DNA from: Heloderma charlesbogerti
Lineage: Eukaryota; Chordata; Lepidosauria; Squamata; Helodermatidae
Assembly: GCA_026122225.1 (NCBI GenBank)
Contig: JANEZZ010000307.1
Location: 1,240,001-1,304,000 of the forward strand
Direction of reading: 5' to 3'
Length of the DNA: 64,000 bases
In this document: in pieces, positions 57,177-64,000 of the stretch
How the letters are laid out: every line of letters begins with the position of its first letter
How positions within the stretch are numbered: the first letter of the stretch is position 1
Notes under the pieces: generated by a model
Database searches by the model: none
The model's input: the letters and a program-made list of their open reading frames with translations, nothing else
Told to the model about the DNA's origin: nothing
Translations under genes and position numbers: made by a program

Positions 57177-60100
57177 TCAGCAAAGGAGATCATTACTTTG
57201 TCATGGTGCTGGAGCTTGAGCACCTCAATGACGTCATGAGCTAAACCGTGAAGGGACACCCAAGATGGGAAGGTCATGGCAAAGAGGTCAGACTAAATAC
57301 GATCCCTGGGGAAGGAAACGGCAACCCACCCCAGTATTCTTGCCATGAAAACTAAATGGATCAGTACAACTAGAGATATGTCGGGTATACCATCGGAAGA
57401 TGGGTCTCCCAGGTCGGAAGATGGTCAAAATGCTACTGGGGAGGATGAGTTCAACTAGCCCCAGATGCGATGATGCAGCTAGCTCAAAGCTGAAAGGATG
57501 GCTGGCAGCCGATGGTGCTGGTGGTGAACGACGAATCCGATGTTCTAAAGATCAACACACCATAGGAACCTGGAATGTAAGATCTATGAGCCAGGGCAAA
57601 TTGGATGTGGTTATTGGGGAGATGTCAAGATTAAATATAGACATTTTGGGTGTCAATGAACTGAAATGGACTGGAATGGGCCACTTCACATCAAATGACC
57701 ACCAGATCTACTACTGTGGACAAGAGGACCACAGAAGAAATGGAGTAGCCTTCATAATTAATAATAAAGTGGCTAAAGCAGTGCTTGGATACAATCCAAA
57801 AAATGACAGAATGATCTCAATTTGAATTCAGGGTAAGCCATTGAACATCACAGTGATCCAAATATACGCCTCAACCACAGATGCGGAAGAAGCAGAAGTA
57901 GATCAGTTCTATGAGGATCTGCAGCACCTACTGGATAGTACGCCAAAAAAATATGTTATTTTCATTACAGGAGACTGGAATGCTAAGGTGGGTAGTCAAA
58001 CGACACCTGGAATTACAGGCAAGCATGGTCTGGGAGAACAAAATGAAGCAGGGCATAGGCTGATAGAATTTTGCCAAGACAACGCACTGTGCATAACAAA
58101 CACTCTCTTCCAAAAACCTAAGAGATGACTTTATACATGGACGTCACCAGACGGTCGACACCGAAATCAGATTGACTACATCCTTTGTAGCCAAAGGTGG
58201 CAGACATCGATGCAGTCGATAAAAACAAGACCTGGAGCTGATTGTAGTTCAGATCATGAACTTCTTATTGCACAATTTAGAATCAGACTAAAGAGAATAG
58301 GGAAGACCCACAGATCAGTTCGATATGAGCTCACTAATATTCCTCATGAATATGCAGTGGAGGTGAAGAATAGATTTAAGGGACTAGATTTATTAGATAG
58401 GGTCCTGGAAGAACTATGGACAGAAGTTCGCAACATTGTTCAGGAGGTGGCAACAAAAAAGGTCCCAAAGAAAAAGAAAACCAAGAAGGCAAGATGGCTG
58501 TCTGCTGAGACACTGGAAGCAGGCCAAGAAAGAAGGAAAGCAAAAGACAACAGTGATAAGGTTAGATATGCCCAATTAAATGCAAAATTCCAGAGGTTAG
58601 CCAGAAGAGATAAGGAATTATTTTTAAACAAGCAATGAGCGGAAGCGGAAGAAGATAATAGAATAGGAAGGACAAGAGACCTCTTCCAGAAAATTAGAAA
58701 CATCGGAGGTAAATTCCAGGCAAAAATGGGTATGATCCAAAACAAAGATGGCAAGGACCTAACAGAAGCAGAAGAGATCAAGAAAAGGTGGCAAGAATAT
58801 ACAGAAGATCTGTATAGGAAGGATAATAATATCGGGGATAGATTTGACGGTGTGGTCAGTGAGCTAGAGCCAGACATCCTGAAGAGTGAGGTTGAATGGG
58901 CCTTAAGAAGCATTGCTAATAACAAAGCAGCAGGAGATGACGGTATCCCAGCTGAACTGTTTAAAATCTTGCAAGATGATGCTGTCAAGGTCATGCATGC
59001 CATATGCCAGCAAATTTGGAAAACACAAGAACGGCCACCAGATTGGAAAACGTATATCCCCATACCAAAAAAGGGACGCACCAAAGAATGTTCAAACTAT
59101 CGAACAGTGGCACTTATTTCACATGCCAGTAAGGTAACGTTCAAGATCTTGCAAGGTAGGCTCCAGCAATTCATGGAACGAGAATTGCCAGATGTACAAG
59201 CTGGGTTTAGAAAAGGCAGAGGAAGTAGAGACCAAATTGCCAATATCCGCTGGATAATGGAGAAAGCCAGGGAGTTTCAGAAAAACATCTATTTCTGTTT
59301 TATTGACTATTCTAAAGCCTTTGACTGTGTGGATCATAACAAATTGTGGCAAGTTCTTGGTGGTATGGGGATACCAAGTCATCTTGTCTGCCTCCTGAGG
59401 AATCTGTATAACGACCAAGTAGCAACGGTAAGAACAGACCACGGAACAACGGACTGGTTTAAGATTAGGAAAGGAGTACGGCAGGGTTGTATACTCTCAC
59501 CCTACCTATTCAACCTGTACGCAGAACACATCATGCAACGTGCTGGGCTTGATGAAGCCAAGGCTGGAGTTAAAATCACTGGAAGAAACATAAACAATCT
59601 CAGATATGCAGATGATACCACTTTGATGGCTGAAAGCGAAGAGGAGCTGAGGAACCTCATGATGAAGGTGAAAGAAGAAAGTGCAAAAGCTGGGTTGCAG
59701 TTAAACCTCAAAAAAACCAAGATTATGGCAACCAGCTTGATTGATAACTGGCAAATAGAGGGAGAAAACGTGGAGGCAGTAACAGACTTTGTCTTTCTAG
59801 GTGCAAAGATTACTGCAGACGCTAACTGCAGCCAGGAAATCAGAAGACGTTTACTTCTTGGGAGGACAGCAATGACAAATCTTGATAAAATAGTGAAGAG
59901 CAGAGACATCACACTGACAACAAAGATCCGCATAGTGAAAGCAATGGTATTCCCCATAGTAACCTATGGCTGCGTGAGCTGGACCATAAGGAAGGCTGAG
60001 TGAAGGAAGATAGATGCTTTTGAACTGTGGTGCTGGAGGAAAATTCTGAGAGTGCCTTGGACTGCAAGAAGATCAAACCAGTCCATACTCCAGGAAATAA

Positions 60101-60386
60101 AGCCAGACTGCTCACTTGAGGGAAGGATATGAAAGGCAAAACTGAAGTACTTTGGCCACCTAATGAGAAGACAGGATACCCTGGAGAAGATGCTGATGCT
60201 AGGGAAAGTGGAAGGCAAAAGGAAGAGGGGCCGACCAAGGGCAAGGTGGATGGATGATATTCTGGAGGTGACGGACTCGACCTTGGGGAGCTGGGGGTGG
60301 CGACGGCCGACAGGAAGCTCTGGCGTGAGCTGGTCCATGAAGTCACGAAGAGTCGGAAGCGACTGACCGAATAAACAATGACAACA
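57177..60386 (+). mobile_element. Full-length-sized BovB (RTE) LINE, lightly decayed
   Basis: 3210 bp with a 12-bp duplication atcctttaaaat (57165-57176 and 60387-60398). 5' region includes aacccaccccagtattcttgcc, typical of BovB. The 3' end is cgactgaccgaataaacaatgac. The coding region is a separate entry. It lies in a 5' intron of MLC1, in MLC1 sense. Confidence 0.95.
57400..60366 (+). pseudogene. BovB endonuclease/reverse transcriptase ORF with five TGA stops, no frameshift
   Basis: One frame runs through 57400-60366. Endonuclease blocks: TIGTWNVRSM, LGVNELKWTG, IQIYAST, GDWNAKVG and CSSDHELL. Reverse transcriptase blocks: [71 protein letters not shown] and catalytic LRYADDTTLM. The C-terminal part has ELWCWRKILRVPWTARRSNQ and LEKMLMLGKVEG. 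In-frame stops, all TGA, lie at 57823, 58126, 58636, 60001 and 60130. The natural stop is TGA at 60364. The catalytic YADD is intact. Confidence 0.9.
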
Positions 60387-60701
60387 ATCCTTTAAAATAA
60401 AATTCTGTACCCATTTATCTGGGAGTAAGGTCTATTGAAGTAAGCGGGATTTACTTCTGAATGAACATGCATAAGATTGCGGTTTCAATCCTAGTTATCA
60501 GATATATATAAACACAGTAGAGAAATAGCCAATTTCCTTATCCATGAGCTGTATGGCTACATTCTATTGTATTGAGCCCATTATGTATTTAGGTAAATTT
60601 GCAATTTATGGGTTGGATCCAGATTTATGCTGCAATCCTATATACATGTACCTAGAGAGTAAGTCCCATTGAACTCACTGGGGTTTCATTTTGAGTAGTA
60701 T

Positions 60702-61133
60702 AGGGCGCAATCCTATGGGGATAGGCGGCTGCCTCCAAACTTGGAGGTGACCGCCTATCCAATGCAGGGCAGGAAAAGCGTGGAGGGGATCGCCCCCTCC
60801 GTGTTTCAGCTGCCCTGCATTTGTGGCTAGAGAGCCTATTTCAGCTGTCTTAGCCATGGGAAGGCGGAGCGAGGGAAGCGGCTGCCGGATGACACATAGG
60901 ATGTGTCGTACCGGCATTTCCGCCTTCCCTGCCTCGGGCACCCCCTGGAACACCCCGTTTTCGCCACTCCTCGCTCCTCTTCTGGGTGCGGAGCTGTTCC
61001 GAGCTGCCGGTGAGGCAGAACGGGAGCGAGGGAAGGTCAGTTCTCGGAATCGACCTCTGAGTGCTGGCTCTGAGGTTGGTTCCCGGAAAACCAGATGTCC
61101 TGTGGCCGACTAGCAGCCATAAGATTGCTCCCT
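60702..61133. repeat. Larger DNA element sharing the aggRYgcaatcctatg ends
   Basis: Left agggcgcaatcctatgg (60702-60718) and right ccataagattgctccct (61117-61133) are inverted. Contains a perfect hairpin ggataggcgg...cctccaa/ttggagg...ccgcctatcc at 60719-60760 and a GC-rich core. No coding frame of note. Possible longer relative of foldbacks A-C. Confidence 0.6.
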
Positions 61134-62310
61134 TAATTTATATACCACTTTTCCACAGCAGACTGTGCCCATAGCATTTAGAAACTATTTAGCTTATTAG
61201 TGCCATAGCATGAAAAAGACACACATATTAATGTTTGGACTTTTATTTTCTAGGAATAAGAATAAATATAAGCATTTGCATTTAGCAACGTACATATTTA
61301 GCATTTGATGAAATGCTGACTGACTATCTTCAAAACCATAATAATCATTGTAATAGTGGCAAATATTCACTTTTTACCAGGAAGAATAAGAATGTCTCAA
61401 ATTAGTTCCCCTTAAGATTAGCAAAACACTGAGAGGTGGTTTTGCAGTGTTGCACTGCTGGAGTTGTTTCTTAGTTGCAAAGGAATGTTAAGTCTGTACA
61501 AAAGCCCATGTCATTTCTCTAGTTGCCAGTATGCCAGTATCTTCAGGGTAGATGGCATTCTTGTTACTTTGATTTCCTAATAAACAATTAAGCAGAGAGA
61601 GATTAAATAGAGCCAGGATCATTGCACGTTTTTGCCTACTAGATTTTTAATTTGCCTTGGTTTGTTTGTTTTTTAAATCTCTGCTCTATAAAACCAAATG
61701 TAACAGGCTTACAAAAACCAGTAAACAACACCATTCAATTATATTGCTTATATGGCACTTTCACACCCTATTCTTAACACATAATCAAGCCTGTAACTTG
61801 AACTCATTTGAAATCAGTGAGACTTACTTCCAAGTGATCATGATTAGGACCTCTATAGTAAGTCCTGTTTATGTTCAAGTCCCCCGTTCCTTCCCCCCCT
61901 TCTGATTGCAGATTTTACAGTGCTCTCCTTGCCTTTTAAGATAAAAATTGAATAATTTCTCAAGAATAGCCTATTAAAGCATAATCCTATACATGCCTAC
62001 TCAAAATTAAGGCCCACTGAATTCAAGTAAGTGTTCTATGCTATAAAGCCTTTACAACTTATCCGTATTCCTTATAGTTTGATTAAACGGAGTATTAGAT
62101 GCTCTAAAATTCAAAGATAGTATGGATTCTACATTTATCATGTTAAAACTTTTCCTTCAGTTTTTGCTTGTCCTAATGATGGAATCAGGCTTGTGGGAAC
62201 ATGGTACAGCAATTTTCTAGTGTGTTCTCTTCATTAAAATTCAGTGGGCATTTCCCTGTTCTCTGGCTTAACTGTGGTTTTTGATGTGCTTTTGTTCCCC
62301 ATATGAATAG

Positions 62311-62444
62311 AACTTGTTGAAAGCCAAAGTGGAAGAAGAAACTTTTCCAGGGCAGCATGAATCACTAAGCACCAAGACTATAACACAGTGTACGGACAAC
62401 CCTACTTACAAAACCATTCAAAGCTATTAACTTCTCAGTTTAAG
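62311..62444 (+). other. MLC1: Probable non-coding 5' exon of MLC1
   Basis: Bounded by a pyrimidine-rich acceptor (ttttgttccccatatgaatag) and a strong donor AAG|gtaagt. It lies about 1.37 kb upstream of the coding exon. It contains a short upstream reading frame: ATG at about 62373 followed two codons later by TAA. No long open frame. Assignment is inference from splice signals and position. Confidence 0.45.
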
Positions 62445-62932
62445 GTAAGTATGACAGATTTTTAACAACTGTTAAATATGTGGCTGAGAATCAGTCTACT
62501 TTATAAGTAATCTAAAAGAGTTTAAAAAGTAAGTAAAACTCCTAAGTTGCATTTATAGAGCAAACAATTTTGTCATATAATAACATTTGCTTCAACTGAA
62601 GTGTGGGATCTAATGTATTTTAGATAACTGTGCCTCTCTCCCATTGTTTACTCTTATTATACACAAGTGAAAGTTAGGAAACTGTATGTAAAATAATAGT
62701 TCTTCAGCTCTTAATAAAAAATAGAAGTTGTTGAAAAATGCTTTGGATATATTGAATTATGCTCAAAATTTATTAATTAGACAAATACCTGCTTATATAA
62801 AATGCTAAAAATAATTGTTCAGTTGGTTGCACACTGGGGTTGCTAACCATGCTTGGAATGTAAAATTTAAAACTGTGCAGTAGTTTGAAAATACAACTAA
62901 TTAAAATTACCTACTATATTTACTTAATAACT

Positions 62933-63561
62933 TGTTGTTGTTGTTCAGTTGTTAAGTCATGTCCAACTCTTCGTGACCCCATGGATGATAGCATGCCAGG
63001 CCTTCCTGTCCTCTGCTCTCTCCCGGAGTGTGCTCAAGTTCATATTCATTGCATCGGTGATGCTATCTAGCCATCTCATCCTCTGCCGTCCCCTTCTCCT
63101 TTTGCCTTCAATCTTTCCCAGCATCAGGGTCTTTTCCAGTGAGTTTTCTCTTTGCATTAGGTGGCCAAAATATTTGAGCTTCAGCTTTAGTATATGTCCT
63201 TCCAATGAGCAGTCAGGGTTGATTTCCTTTAGGATTGACTGATTTGACCTCCTTGCAGTCCAGGGGATTCGTAAGAGCCTTTCCAGCACCACAGTTCGAA
63301 AGCATCAATTCTTCGGCGCTCAGCCTTCCCTATAGTCCTGCTCTCACAGCCATACGTTACTACTGGGAAAACCATAGCTTTGATTAGACGGACCTTTGTC
63401 GGCAAGGTGATGTCTCTGCTTCTTACTATGCTGTCTAGGTTTGCCATGGCTTTCCTCCCAAGGAGCAAGCGTTTTTTAATTTCATGGCTACAGTCACCGT
63501 CTGTGGTGATCTTGGAGCCCAAGAAAATAAAATCTGTCACTGCTTCCATTTCTTCCCCTTC
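62933..63561 (-). mobile_element. BovB (RTE) LINE 3' end, 5'-truncated
   Basis: Minus strand encodes [40 protein letters not shown] and, after a frameshift near 63260, [20 protein letters not shown]. The 3' end is (caa)n, seen as ttgttgttgttcagttg at 62933. It lies in MLC1's last 5' intron, opposite to MLC1. Confidence 0.92.
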
Positions 63562-63811
63562 TAAATACCTCAAACTTAAACACACTTATTTGGAACTCAG
63601 TCCTTTTAACTAACTCTAATCCTATCCACCTTTTGTAAAAGTTCCATTGAAATGTGTGGGACAATATGTACATCAGAGCATACATTACATGATAAAAAAA
63701 ATGAAAAGTTGTTAACTTAAAATATCTAAAGAAATAGAGAATATTGTAATATTTAATTGGTGACTCCAAATTCAGAAATAAAATGAAAACTTGTTTTCTC
63801 TTTACAGCATT

Positions 63812-63991
63812 ATGACCAAGGAAGAATCTTACAGGGAAGAATTTAATTATGACAGGATGCCAACTTTGGAGCGTGCAAAACAAGAGAACGGAAATTATGT
63901 TCCAGATATTAAATCGAGTGATCTTCAGCTATCAAAGAGGTTTCATCCTTGTTTTAGTTATAAAACATGGATCTATTCTTTGCTGATGGGG
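63812..63991 (+). CDS. MLC1: MLC1, first coding exon (residues 1-60)
   Basis: MLC1 is a multi-pass membrane protein of astrocyte end-feet, linked to volume regulation and, in people, to megalencephalic leukoencephalopathy. The exon encodes [11 protein letters not shown], then [12 protein letters not shown] and [20 protein letters not shown], very close to the mammalian N-terminus. It ends YSLLMG at the start of the first membrane segment. The exon begins at 63808 after acceptor ctctttacag; the ATG is its fifth base. Donor GGG|gtaagt at 63992. The rest of the gene lies to the right. Head-to-head order with MOV10L1 supports the call. Confidence 0.93.
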
Positions 63992-64000
63992 GTAAGTATG

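Noticed and set aside
57400..60366. UGA recoding in BovB because all stops are TGA
   Set aside because: The host genes use normal code, the element is a decaying copy, and CpG loss explains at least part of the pattern.
1..64000. CRISPR arrays, operons, bacterial promoters or other prokaryotic systems
   Set aside because: The sequence is vertebrate: spliced exons, LINEs, SINEs and microsatellites. No regularly spaced repeat array was seen.

Overview
The window is nuclear DNA of a squamate reptile (lizard or snake). It is dense in introns and transposable elements, with no prokaryotic-style gene packing. The squamate call rests on three things: BovB (RTE) retrotransposons together with a tRNA-derived SINE whose 3' tail resembles BovB (Sauria-SINE-like), abundant CR1, L2-like and L1 LINEs, and many short palindromic DNA elements. 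The host genes show vertebrate synteny: MOV10L1 and MLC1 lie head to head, as I recall for human 22q13.33. Species cannot be named from the sequence.

Host genes. (1) MOV10L1, minus strand, 7125-54966. I rebuilt 20 coding exons by matching the family and testing every splice site. All introns are GT-AG and all phases join, giving 874 codons with no stop or frameshift. They run from the initiator Met in a CpG-rich promoter to the DEAG (Walker B) exon. The last quarter to third of the helicase lies to the left of the window. (2) MLC1, plus strand. Its first coding exon (63812-63991, 60 codons) is at the right edge, preceded by a probable non-coding exon at 62311-62444. The two genes share a GC-rich, probably bidirectional promoter at about 54690-55400.

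Layout. 1-7124: last intron present of MOV10L1, with an L2-like end at 1-345 and a long CR1 in gene sense at 721-5405; 5410-7124 shows nothing clear. 7125-28426: exons 20 to 6, separated by short introns holding L2-like ends, foldback elements and a hAT-like element at 20210-20674. 28427-34000: a nest in which BovB (29311-32030) contains a solo LTR (30130-31540), which contains a hAT-like element (30359-31248) with a palindrome of about 490 bp. 34001-34759: exons 5 and 4. 34760-43802: an L1 split by a CR1 (37987-41842). 43803-47421: exons 3 and 2. 47422-54878: intron 1 with L2-like, CR1 and SINE copies and a 280-bp foldback. 55400-63800: 5' introns of MLC1 with a foldback family, a 3.2-kb BovB (57177-60386) and a truncated BovB (62933-63561). 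Intron stretches not listed (for example 5410-7124, 12233-13205, 13316-14600, 24476-26043, 32046-34000, 43960-47236, 61140-62310) show no recognisable feature beyond short low-complexity tracts.

How it fits together. MOV10L1 is the RNA helicase that feeds precursor transcripts into primary piRNA production, which silences transposons in the germ line. Here its own introns are packed with LINE, LTR and DNA transposons in nested layers dated by exact target-site duplications. Most recognisable LINE copies lie antisense to MOV10L1. The least ordinary structures are the palindromic hAT-like element, the shared amber codon splitting CR1 ORF1, the duplicated CR1 5' unit, and two template-switch palindromes within one CR1 copy.
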